A DNA stretch of 13,777 nt, taken from positions 1-13,777 of the forward strand of contig WREJ01000015.1 of assembly GCA_009779395.1 (NCBI GenBank). The letters are read 5' to 3'. The DNA is from Coriobacteriia bacterium (lineage in GTDB: Bacteria; Actinomycetota; Coriobacteriia; WRKU01; WQUG01). This document shows positions 8,183 through 13,777 of this stretch, one piece after another. The first letter of the stretch is position 1. Every line of letters begins with the position of its first letter. A program made the position numbers and the translations under genes. Below the pieces are notes generated by a model that was not told where the DNA came from, searched no databases, and was given only the letters and a program-made list of their open reading frames with translations.

Positions 8183-8189
8183 TTCCTTT
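8183..8189 (-). promoter_or_regulatory. Ribosome binding site that sets the start of the NfnA-like gene
   Basis: The minus strand reads AAAGGAA, then seven bases, then ATG 8175. This is the best Shine-Dalgarno match near either candidate start and rules in favour of 8175 over ATG 8235, adding no residues upstream of the conserved domain. Confidence 0.7.
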
Positions 8190-8230
8190 GCAGAAACATT
8201 ACGAAAATGCAACCATGAATCCCCTTTTGC

Positions 8231-8259
8231 TGCACAAGTGGACGCTGCTTCGCTATAAT
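8231..8259 (+). promoter_or_regulatory. Promoter of the M23 hydrolase gene
   Basis: An exact TATAAT (8254-8259) is preceded by TGCACA (8231-8236, four of six matches to TTGACA) with a 17-base spacer. Transcription would begin near 8266, only a few bases before ATG 8269, so the message would be leaderless or nearly so. Confidence 0.6.
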
Positions 8260-8268
8260 TTACTGTCT

Positions 8269-9573
8269 ATGAAGTATATCTTAAACAATCATGCTGGAAT
8301 GCCCGATTCACCGTTTGCGAAGGTAAGCGTTGACCGTACAATCCGTAAGCGTCACGGCTGGCCTGTGGCACTGCTTGCGCGAATGCTGGTCTGTGCTCTG
8401 CTGCTGTGCAGTTCTGCTGCGGCACTGTCGGCGCTTCCTGCCTATGCAAATCCGCCGGGTACGGCACAGGATCATCGTAATCAGGCGCAGTCTGCCCGTG
8501 AGGGTGCAGCCGCCGCCGACCGGCAAGCAGAGGCTTTGCGGCGTGAAATCCGTGACCTCGATGCAGCGGCAGAACGCCACGCGCAAGAGACCGCACGTCT
8601 TGCTCCTTTGGTGCGCGATGCAACCAATCGCACGGCAATCCTGACCCGCGAGGTCAACGACTTGCAGGCAGAGGTCAACACGCTGACTTCTCGTATTGAG
8701 ACCACCCAGGTAGAGCTTGACCATCAACGTGAGTTACTTAATCGGCGTGCCGTCAGTACCTATCGTGGCGAATCCAATGCTTTATTGACCATGCTGTTTA
8801 GCGCAGAGAACCTGGGGGACTTAATCACGCGCGCTGAAAGCATCAGAACTATTCTGCAGCACAACAGCCAAATCTCTGCTGACTTGATACGTCTGACCAG
8901 ACAGCTTGAAAGCGAAAAGGCACAGCTTGACGAGGTGCTCTCTTTGGCAGAAGCAAAACAGGTAGAAGCAGCAAGTGCCGAGGCAGAGTTGCGCGACCTG
9001 CATAGGCAAAGCCAAGCAGCGGCAGACAATGCCCTTGCCTTGCAGCGACAACGAAGCGGCATGTTAGCCAACACAGAAGCAAACGCTGCACGCCTGCGCG
9101 CCCTTGCGCAAGAAGCAGAGAACATGGCAAATGCCCTGTCTCGTGAGTTTGCTGGCAGTGGCAGTGGCGTTTTTGCTGGGTCGATGACCTGGCCAGTACC
9201 GGGATTTACCCGCGTATCCTCACCCTTTGGCTGGCGCACCAATCCTATATCGGGTAATCGTGAATTGCACACGGGTGTTGACATTGCAGGACCAGGAATC
9301 AACGGTGCCACCGTTGTTGCCGCCGGAGCAGGACAAGTTGTGTCTGCGGGATGGCGCGGCGGCTATGGCAACACCATTATTATCGACCACGGCAACGGCG
9401 TCATCACCCTGTACGCACACCTGCAAGCAGGCGGCATCTTTGTGTCGGTCGGGCAACACGTCCGCGCCGGACAACGTATCGGAGCCGTAGGAAGCACCGG
9501 CTTTAGCACTGGACCTCACCTGCACTGGGAAGTTCGCGTAAACGGCGAAGCCAGAAATCCATTGACCTTCTAG
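8269..9573 (+). CDS. Secreted PcsB/CwlO-like coiled-coil peptidoglycan hydrolase, M23 family
   Basis: From ATG 8269 the protein has 434 residues. A basic region (RKRHG, 26-30) precedes a hydrophobic signal core (32-57) with likely cleavage after PAYA (60). Residues about 64-295 are an Ala/Gln/Glu-rich coiled coil that contains the PcsB-type stretch RAVSTYRGESNALLTMLFSA. A GSGSG linker leads to a LytM/M23 zinc endopeptidase domain (about 306-434). Zinc ligands are H334 and D338 (HTGVD) and H419 in HLHWE; H384 (YAHL) and H417 are the catalytic histidines. All key residues are present, so it should cut peptide cross-links in the wall; the coiled coil normally keeps such enzymes inactive until released. 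The start was chosen because ATGs at 8164 and 8215 lie upstream of the TATAAT promoter. Its stop touches the stop of the convergent permease gene. Confidence 0.88.
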   Translation: MKYILNNHAGMPDSPFAKVSVDRTIRKRHGWPVALLARMLVCALLLCSSAAALSALPAYANPPGTAQDHRNQAQSAREGAAAADRQAEALRREIRDLDAAAERHAQETARLAPLVRDATNRTAILTREVNDLQAEVNTLTSRIETTQVELDHQRELLNRRAVSTYRGESNALLTMLFSAENLGDLITRAESIRTILQHNSQISADLIRLTRQLESEKAQLDEVLSLAEAKQVEAASAEAELRDLHRQSQAAADNALALQRQRSGMLANTEANAARLRALAQEAENMANALSREFAGSGSGVFAGSMTWPVPGFTRVSSPFGWRTNPISGNRELHTGVDIAGPGINGATVVAAGAGQVVSAGWRGGYGNTIIIDHGNGVITLYAHLQAGGIFVSVGQHVRAGQRIGAVGSTGFSTGPHLHWEVRVNGEARNPLTF

Positions 9574-10779
9574 CTATTCGTAGCGCAGGGCATCGATAGG
9601 GTCAAGATTTGAAGCTTTCCAGGCTGGATATACTCCAAAAAAGACGCCTACTGCCAGACTAAAGAAAAAGGCAAGAGCCACTGACCAGGACGACACAGAA
9701 CTGGGAATGGTTGTTGTAGCTGCTATTAGCCATGATCCCAAAGCGCCACAGACAATGCCCAAAATACCACCCAACACCGAGAGCAGGACAGACTCTATAA
9801 CAAACTGCGACATGATGTCGTAGGTACGTGCGCCAATCGCTTTTCTGATGCCAATCTCGCGGGTGCGTTCGCTGACGCTAACCAGCATGATGTTCATGAT
9901 GCCAATGCCACCAACCAAGAGCGATATACTAGCAAGACCAGCAAGCATTGTCGTCAAAACACCCATCATGACACCCATGACATTCAGCATTTGGTCTTGG
10001 GTAAAGACCGAAAACCCGTCGCTACCTATGCGTGGTTGCAGGGCTTGGCGAATGCGTGACTGAGTCTGTCCAATATCGTCTGCGTTATGTGCTTTGACAG
10101 CCATCATGTGAATGTCTTGCGTACCAAAAAGGCGTTGTGCTGCGGTAAAGGGCATAAACACTGCCGTATCAAGCGAGCCCGCCATAGCACCCCCACCCTG
10201 TTCTTCGAGGATGCCAACAACACGAAAGCGCTGGTCGTTTACCATGATTTCTTCGCCGACAGCCTCGCGGGTTGCAAACAGTTGTCGTTCAATCTCGGCA
10301 CCAATCACCGCTACGCGTGATGCTGCCAGCACATCTGAGTTGTTAAAGGCACGACCGTCCTGCAGACTGATGTCAAAGACACCGTCGATGTTTCCGTCAA
10401 CGCCGGTGACCTGCCCAAACATGGAATTCGCACCCATTGAAAAGCGCCCCGACCCCTCGACCATGGGCGACACCAGACCCAAATCACTGACGCGCGCAAC
10501 AACTGCTTCGACGTCGTCGTTGTTAAACTGTCTGGCGGGCATGGCCATTACTCCGCCACCTGTAAGCATTTCTTCGTAGTTGCCGGGAACAACGTAGATA
10601 AGGTTAGTGCCAAATCCTTCGAGCTGACCGGTGATTTCGTCGCTGACGCCCGTGCCAATCGAGACTAATAGGATGACACTCATCACGCCAATGATAACAC
10701 CTAGCATGGTCAAAAAGGTGCGCCCCTTGTTGGCAGCAAGTGCTTTTAGTGCTATGCGAAAAGACTCAAGAAAGTTCAT
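9574..10779 (-). CDS. MacB-type ABC transporter permease (FtsX-like domain)
   Basis: This 401-residue protein shows the four-helix MacB/LolC fold. TM1 lies at about 22-43, followed by a large extracytoplasmic MacB-type domain (about 44-265). TM2-TM4 lie at about 272-296, 325-352 and 363-385. The family block SVSERTREIGIRKAIGART (301-319) is the coupling-helix region that contacts the ATPase, and the protein ends with the typical DPIDALRYE. Its ATG overlaps the ATPase stop as ATGA, so the two are translationally coupled. Such permeases drive a mechanotransmission cycle rather than moving substrate through the membrane core, expelling peptides, lipids or antibiotics with the help of an adaptor. 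The substrate cannot be read from sequence. The stop codon abuts that of the convergent M23 gene, leaving no space for a terminator. Confidence 0.92.
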   Translation of the reverse strand: MNFLESFRIALKALAANKGRTFLTMLGVIIGVMSVILLVSIGTGVSDEITGQLEGFGTNLIYVVPGNYEEMLTGGGVMAMPARQFNNDDVEAVVARVSDLGLVSPMVEGSGRFSMGANSMFGQVTGVDGNIDGVFDISLQDGRAFNNSDVLAASRVAVIGAEIERQLFATREAVGEEIMVNDQRFRVVGILEEQGGGAMAGSLDTAVFMPFTAAQRLFGTQDIHMMAVKAHNADDIGQTQSRIRQALQPRIGSDGFSVFTQDQMLNVMGVMMGVLTTMLAGLASISLLVGGIGIMNIMLVSVSERTREIGIRKAIGARTYDIMSQFVIESVLLSVLGGILGIVCGALGSWLIAATTTIPSSVSSWSVALAFFFSLAVGVFFGVYPAWKASNLDPIDALRYE

Positions 10780-11606
10780 GAGTTGCCTGCCGCTGTTTCG
10801 CTGTTTAGTTCCTGCAGGTATTCTGCTAGTTCTTGTTCTGCGTCAATACGCTCGCTTGCAGGGATTACCCTGTCGCCAACAATGCGACCGTCAGAAATTT
10901 CGACAATACGTTGCGCGTGCTGGGCAACCTTCAAATCATGGGTGACCAAGACCACGGTAATGCCCTGTGCGTGCAGCTGCTGAAAGAAAATCATCAGTTC
11001 GATGCCGCTGCGCTTGTCCAGGTTACCCGTTGGCTCGTCACCTAGGATGATATTGGGTTCTGTCACAAGGGCACGCGCAATTGCCACACGCTGTTGCTGC
11101 CCACCGGATAATTGATTGGGAGCATGGTCCAGACGATCCCCCAAGCCGACGCGCTGCAGTGCTGCCTGGGCACGCTGGTCGCGCTGGGCTGCTCCGACCC
11201 CTGCATACACCAGCGGCAATGCCACATTATCGAGGGCTGTGGTGCGTGCCAGCAGGTTAAATGCCTGAAAGACAAAGCCAATCTCGCGGTTGCGAATGCG
11301 CGCCAGTTCATTGGGAGTCATGTCGGTGACCTCGATGTCGCCAACCAAAACCTCGCCGCTGCTGGGATTGTCGAGCAGTCCAATGGTGTGCATCAAGGTC
11401 GATTTGCCACTGCCCGACTGACCAATGATGGCAATCATCTCGCCGCGACGTATTTGCAGCGACACATCACGCAAGGCACGAACCTCGACGTCCTCGCTAA
11501 TCTGGTAGACTTTGCTGACCTTGCGCGTCTCGAGGACAACTTCGCCGACCGCGCCACGCGAAAACATGTCGTGCAGTGCCGCGTCTTGTGTCCGAGTACT
11601 GTCCAT
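10776..11606 (-). CDS. MacB/LolD-type ABC transporter ATPase
   Basis: The 276-residue ATPase has all catalytic elements: Walker A GQSGSGKST (62-70), Q-loop Q114 in FVFQ, signature LSGGQQQR (166-173), Walker B IILGDEP (186-192, catalytic E191) and switch H223 in LVTHD. The FNLLARTTALDNVALPL stretch (116-132) is diagnostic of the LolD/MacB subfamily. It powers the permease encoded next, with which it overlaps by four bases, and lies 18 bases behind the adaptor gene. Compared with about 230 residues for a minimal LolD, it has a 25-residue N-terminal lead and a C-terminal tail of about 30 (SERIDAEQELAEYLQELNSE) of unknown role. ATG 11606 has AGGCGG upstream; M14 is a possible later start. Confidence 0.93.
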   Translation of the reverse strand: MDSTRTQDAALHDMFSRGAVGEVVLETRKVSKVYQISEDVEVRALRDVSLQIRRGEMIAIIGQSGSGKSTLMHTIGLLDNPSSGEVLVGDIEVTDMTPNELARIRNREIGFVFQAFNLLARTTALDNVALPLVYAGVGAAQRDQRAQAALQRVGLGDRLDHAPNQLSGGQQQRVAIARALVTEPNIILGDEPTGNLDKRSGIELMIFFQQLHAQGITVVLVTHDLKVAQHAQRIVEISDGRIVGDRVIPASERIDAEQELAEYLQELNSETAAGNS

Positions 11607-11624
11607 TGCTGCCGCCTGCCATTA

Positions 11625-13067
11625 CTAAGGGTTTGGTGTTACGCGCAAGCCTTCGGTGAAAGGTGTCGCAGCAGTGGCAAGCGCAACCGTATCACCTGCA
11701 CTTACCCCATCAAGAACCTCGACGACAAATTCAGTGCTTGCACCAACCGTTACCGGCGTTTTTATCAGGGTATTGTCCGTGCTGACCAGCCAGACAAAGT
11801 CGACTCCTGCTTCTCTAAACCAGGCATCGACGGGAATTGTCAGCGTGTTATGCTGCGTCTCGACTGCAATGGTCGTGTCTCCCTTCATGCCAATGCGTGC
11901 TTCAGGGACCAGACCGTCAAAGGTCAGTTCGATATCAAAGACCGTGCCACCTGTAATGGTTGGCTTTGCCGTGTTGCTGATACGCGTAACAGTCGCGGGG
12001 AAATCCTGCCCAGAAAATGCTGACAGTGTTATGGACGCACTCTGCTCTAGTTCAATTTTGCGAATGTCGACCTCGTCGATTTCAGCAGTAAAACTTAGCG
12101 CATCCTCGTTGACAATAGTAAAGAGGGGCGAGCCTGGCGCGACCACTGAACCCTGCGCTAGCTGCATGCCGCCGGTGGGTGTCACGCCTGTTCCCATGAC
12201 AGCTTGTGCCGTAGGAGTCGGTGCGATTAGCACCATGCCACCAATGGGTGCGCGAATCACCGTTGCTTCGACTGCTGTCTCTGCCAGTTCGACCCCGCCA
12301 CGTGCAGCATCAACAGCAGCACGCGCCGCAGCCACGGCAGCAGCGGGGTTCGCCGACTGCGCCTGGCTAAGTGCCGCACGCGCCTGTGCCACGCCAGCAT
12401 TTGCTTGTGCCACGCCAGCGGTCGCCTGAGCAACAGCAATTTCTGCCTGAGTAACGGCAGCCTGCGCCTGGGCAAATCCAGCGGGGTCAGTCAGTGCTGC
12501 ACCCGAGGACTGCATAAGCGAGACAATGTTTTTTGCATTAGTTAAAGCCTGTTGAGAGAGGCTGTCCAGATTTCGCGCACTTTCGAGCCCCGCCTGCGCT
12601 GCTGTAAGTGCTGCCTGTGCTGCCGCTGTGCCCGCACCCGCAGAACTCTGGGCAGACTGCGCCTGTGCAAGGCCACCCTGTGCCTGTGCCAGGGCAGCCC
12701 GTGCTTGTGAAAGTTGTGCCTGGGTGGCACTGTCATCAAGGGTCGCTAAAATGTCGTCTTTTTTGACCACGTCGCCGTCTGCGACCAGTACTGCTTTGAT
12801 AAGGCCTTGCGTTTCAGGATAGACATCGCGGCTTTCCCCCGAGGTCAGCGCACCTGTCGCAAAGACGGTAATGGCAACATCACCTGTTTCGACCGTTGCT
12901 GTGGTGATGGTGGCTCCTCTACCTTGGATGATAAAAAATGCAGCGACCACACCAGTTATCACCGTAAGGATAATCATCGACCAGATGATGCGCTTTTTCA
13001 CACTCCGCTTTTTGGACGGAGCAGATTTCTTTAGCGAGCGTCTTCCCGAAGTTACCGTAGTTGCCAT
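11625..13067 (-). CDS. HlyD/MacA-like membrane-fusion adaptor of the ABC exporter
   Basis: From ATG 13067 the protein has 480 residues: a strongly basic N-terminus, one membrane anchor (about 27-48), the first half of the barrel-sandwich (lipoyl-like) domain (about 78-112), and a long Ala/Gln coiled coil (about 113-268). The second lipoyl half (IRAPIGGMVL, 271-280; PGSPLFTIVN, 311-320) and beta-barrel and membrane-proximal domains follow. Within the coiled coil, heptads AAVTQAE, IAVAQAT, AGVAQAN, AGVAQAR and AALSQAQ follow each other without a break. It is the first gene of an adaptor-ATPase-permease operon and should form a periplasmic-style ring on the permease. No outer-membrane partner is in view, as expected for a Gram-positive cell. 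An upstream TTG (13088) is possible, but AAAGGG (13080-13085) lies after it and 12 bases before ATG 13067. Confidence 0.9.
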   Translation of the reverse strand: MATTVTSGRRSLKKSAPSKKRSVKKRIIWSMIILTVITGVVAAFFIIQGRGATITTATVETGDVAITVFATGALTSGESRDVYPETQGLIKAVLVADGDVVKKDDILATLDDSATQAQLSQARAALAQAQGGLAQAQSAQSSAGAGTAAAQAALTAAQAGLESARNLDSLSQQALTNAKNIVSLMQSSGAALTDPAGFAQAQAAVTQAEIAVAQATAGVAQANAGVAQARAALSQAQSANPAAAVAAARAAVDAARGGVELAETAVEATVIRAPIGGMVLIAPTPTAQAVMGTGVTPTGGMQLAQGSVVAPGSPLFTIVNEDALSFTAEIDEVDIRKIELEQSASITLSAFSGQDFPATVTRISNTAKPTITGGTVFDIELTFDGLVPEARIGMKGDTTIAVETQHNTLTIPVDAWFREAGVDFVWLVSTDNTLIKTPVTVGASTEFVVEVLDGVSAGDTVALATAATPFTEGLRVTPNP

Positions 13068-13152
13068 GGTGATATGTGACCCTTTCAAATCGACTGGTTC
13101 AAGTGTAACATTAGAGGTCCTTCAGCAATAAGACAAATACTTGTATGATTGT

Positions 13153-13181
13153 ATTATGTACTTAACACAATGGGATGTCAA
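13153..13181 (-). promoter_or_regulatory. Sigma-70-type promoter of the MacAB-like operon
   Basis: On the minus strand a perfect TTGACA (13176-13181) is followed by a 17-base spacer and CATAAT (13153-13158, five of six matches). Transcription would start near 13146, leaving an untranslated leader of about 80 bases before ATG 13067. This is the strongest promoter match in the window. Confidence 0.8.
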
Positions 13182-13193
13182 GCGAAATTGACA
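13176..13193. promoter_or_regulatory. Dyad overlapping the -35 box, possible operator
   Basis: TGTCAA (13176-13181) and TTGACA (13188-13193) are perfect inverted repeats separated by six bases. The left arm is itself the -35 box of the operon promoter, so a dimeric regulator bound here would block RNA polymerase. No matching -10 was found for a divergent promoter using the right arm. Confidence 0.4.
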
Positions 13194-13241
13194 ATTTTTA
13201 GCGGAGGAGCACGTCCAGTATCCCAAACACCTTGCCAATTG

Positions 13242-13282
13242 AAGAGGGGCGCGCTCCTGCTTGGCAGGAGCGCGCCCCTCTT
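13242..13282. terminator. Perfect 19-bp GC-rich hairpin, probable terminator of the surface-protein gene
   Basis: Arms 13242-13260 and 13264-13282 are exact reverse complements around a TTG loop, with core GAGGGGCGCGCTCCTGC. It lies downstream of the minus-strand gene ending at 13346 and upstream of the next promoter, exactly where a terminator is expected. The U-tract is poor (CTT then CAATT), as is common for actinobacterial hairpin terminators. Confidence 0.7.
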
Positions 13283-13306
13283 GTGCGTTCAAACTTCCAC
13301 CCCGTC

Positions 13307-13340
13307 ACCCCAGACTCGATCTGGGGTCTCTGCACAAGGT
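13307..13340. repeat. REP-like palindromic repeat, copy B
   Basis: An 8-bp stem (ACCCCAGA with TCTGGGGT, loop CTCGA, 13307-13327) is followed by CTCTGCACAAGGT. It ends five bases from the stop codon of the surface-protein gene at 13346. Copy A at 5601-5633 shares the hairpin core and the 14-base tail TCTCTGCACAAGGT, in the same orientation relative to the preceding gene. Confidence 0.65.
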
Positions 13341-13345
13341 GTGTG

Positions 13346-13777
13346 CTACTGCGTCAAAACCTGCAATCGCGCATCTCTGCGTCCGCGTCTGGTAGCACTT
13401 ACCATCACAAGCAAGCCAACAATCGCCATCAGCAGCAAGACTGAACCAAACTTACCCACATCAAGTCCTGTTTCGATGGGTACTGAGAGTTCATTGGTAA
13501 ATGCTGCTCTGTTTGCATTTTCACCCAGTATTTGCACAGGTACGGTAAGTGCAGTATTTGCTGCATCTGCTGGTGCTACAAAGACTGCCTGACCGTTTGT
13601 CAAAACTGCAACAGAGGGTGTGTAGCTGGCTACCGCGTGTTCAGTAACGCTGTAGCGTGTTCCTACGTGTGTTCCTGCAAAGACAAGGGTCTGGCCATGG
13701 CGTAGGCTTATCGTTTGTGTTGCAGCGTGACTAAACAGCAAGTAGTCACCATTTGCACTGGTGCCAAAAACAGTTCC
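13346..13777 (-). CDS. C-terminal part of a pilin-like surface protein with membrane anchor, 5' end outside window
   Basis: The frame is open from the right edge to TAG at 13346, giving the last 143 residues. The stretch FSHAATQTISLRHGQTLVF followed by GTRYSVTE matches the closing strands of Cna-B/DUF7601-like pilin domains, in which a glycine-containing loop leads to a Y-x-V-x-E signature. After NRAAFTNELSVPIETGL comes a membrane helix (SVLLLMAIVGLLVMV) and a basic tail (ATRRGRRDAR). This is the layout of a sortase-anchored protein, but no exact LPXTG is present; PIETG before the helix is the nearest candidate. It is probably a wall- or membrane-held pilin or adhesin. Two hairpins lie between it and the exporter operon, so it is likely a separate transcript. 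Domain identity is inferred from pattern only. Confidence 0.7.
   Translation of the reverse strand, partial: GTVFGTSANGDYLLFSHAATQTISLRHGQTLVFAGTHVGTRYSVTEHAVASYTPSVAVLTNGQAVFVAPADAANTALTVPVQILGENANRAAFTNELSVPIETGLDVGKFGSVLLLMAIVGLLVMVSATRRGRRDARLQVLTQ

Noticed and set aside
8176..8235. Longer N-terminus for the NfnA-like gene (ATG 8235)
   Set aside because: ATG 8175 has AAAGGAA at good spacing and the extra 20 residues show no family similarity.
8164..8268. Longer N-terminus for the M23 gene (ATG 8164 or 8215)
   Set aside because: These starts lie upstream of the TATAAT promoter, overlap or adjoin the divergent NfnA-like start, and add no signal-peptide feature.
11590..11605. Ten-base word CGAGTACTGT shared with 4750-4759, both near start codons
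   Set aside because: Both copies encode an STR tripeptide in different contexts; two chance matches of ten bases do not support a regulatory element.
9574..11606. FtsEX pair acting on the adjacent CwlO-like hydrolase
   Set aside because: The idea is attractive because FtsEX activates CwlO-type enzymes. However, the permease is a 401-residue MacB type, the ATPase is LolD/MacB-like, and an HlyD-type adaptor heads the operon, so an exporter is the better reading.
11112..12023. Plus-strand open frame of 303 codons
   Set aside because: It spans antisense parts of both the ATPase and the adaptor genes, which have clear family motifs, and shows no domain of its own.

Overview
The window reads as chromosomal DNA of an anaerobic, Gram-positive bacterium. 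An Actinomycetota lineage such as Coriobacteriia fits best, with some Bacillota as the alternative. Pointers are a Sec-exported WapA-like RHS protein, the C-terminus of a pilin-like surface protein, a PcsB/CwlO-type M23 hydrolase, an NfnAB-type electron-transfer pair typical of anaerobes, and a probably leaderless mRNA. No rRNA, tRNA, insertion sequence, integrase or CRISPR array was seen. The taxonomic call is inference from gene content only.

Layout from left to right. Positions 1-4778 (minus) hold a very large secreted RHS/YD-repeat protein that runs off the left edge; its variable C-terminal tip lies outside. It follows by 11 bases a small membrane-anchored SurA/PrsA-like chaperone without a PPIase domain (4790-5431, minus). 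A 202-base gap (5432-5633) contains a palindromic repeat directly behind the next gene. Positions 5634-8175 (minus) carry an overlapping gene pair for an NfnAB/sulfide-dehydrogenase-like flavo-iron-sulfur complex. Divergent from it is a secreted coiled-coil M23 peptidoglycan hydrolase (8269-9573, plus). Its stop codon abuts the stop of a convergent three-gene operon (9574-13067, minus) that encodes a MacAB-like exporter: HlyD-type adaptor, ATPase and permease. That operon has a near-consensus sigma-70-type promoter at 13153-13181. A gene-free stretch (13068-13345) holds this promoter, a dyad, a perfect 19-bp hairpin and a second copy of the palindromic repeat. The right edge (13346-13777, minus) is the C-terminal end of a pilin-like, membrane-anchored surface protein.

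Functionally, most of the window serves the cell envelope: a giant exported RHS protein with a probable dedicated chaperone, a wall hydrolase, an export or efflux pump and a surface adhesin or pilin. The exception is the NfnAB-like pair, which belongs to central redox metabolism (NADH, NADPH and ferredoxin).

The most unusual feature is a precise 75-bp in-frame insertion in the NfnA-like gene. It consists of two near-identical palindromic units of 36 and 39 bp, both multiples of three, placed between the FAD and NAD domains. It looks like a small palindromic element accepted inside an essential-type coding sequence. A second, unrelated palindromic repeat occurs twice, each time immediately 3' of a stop codon.
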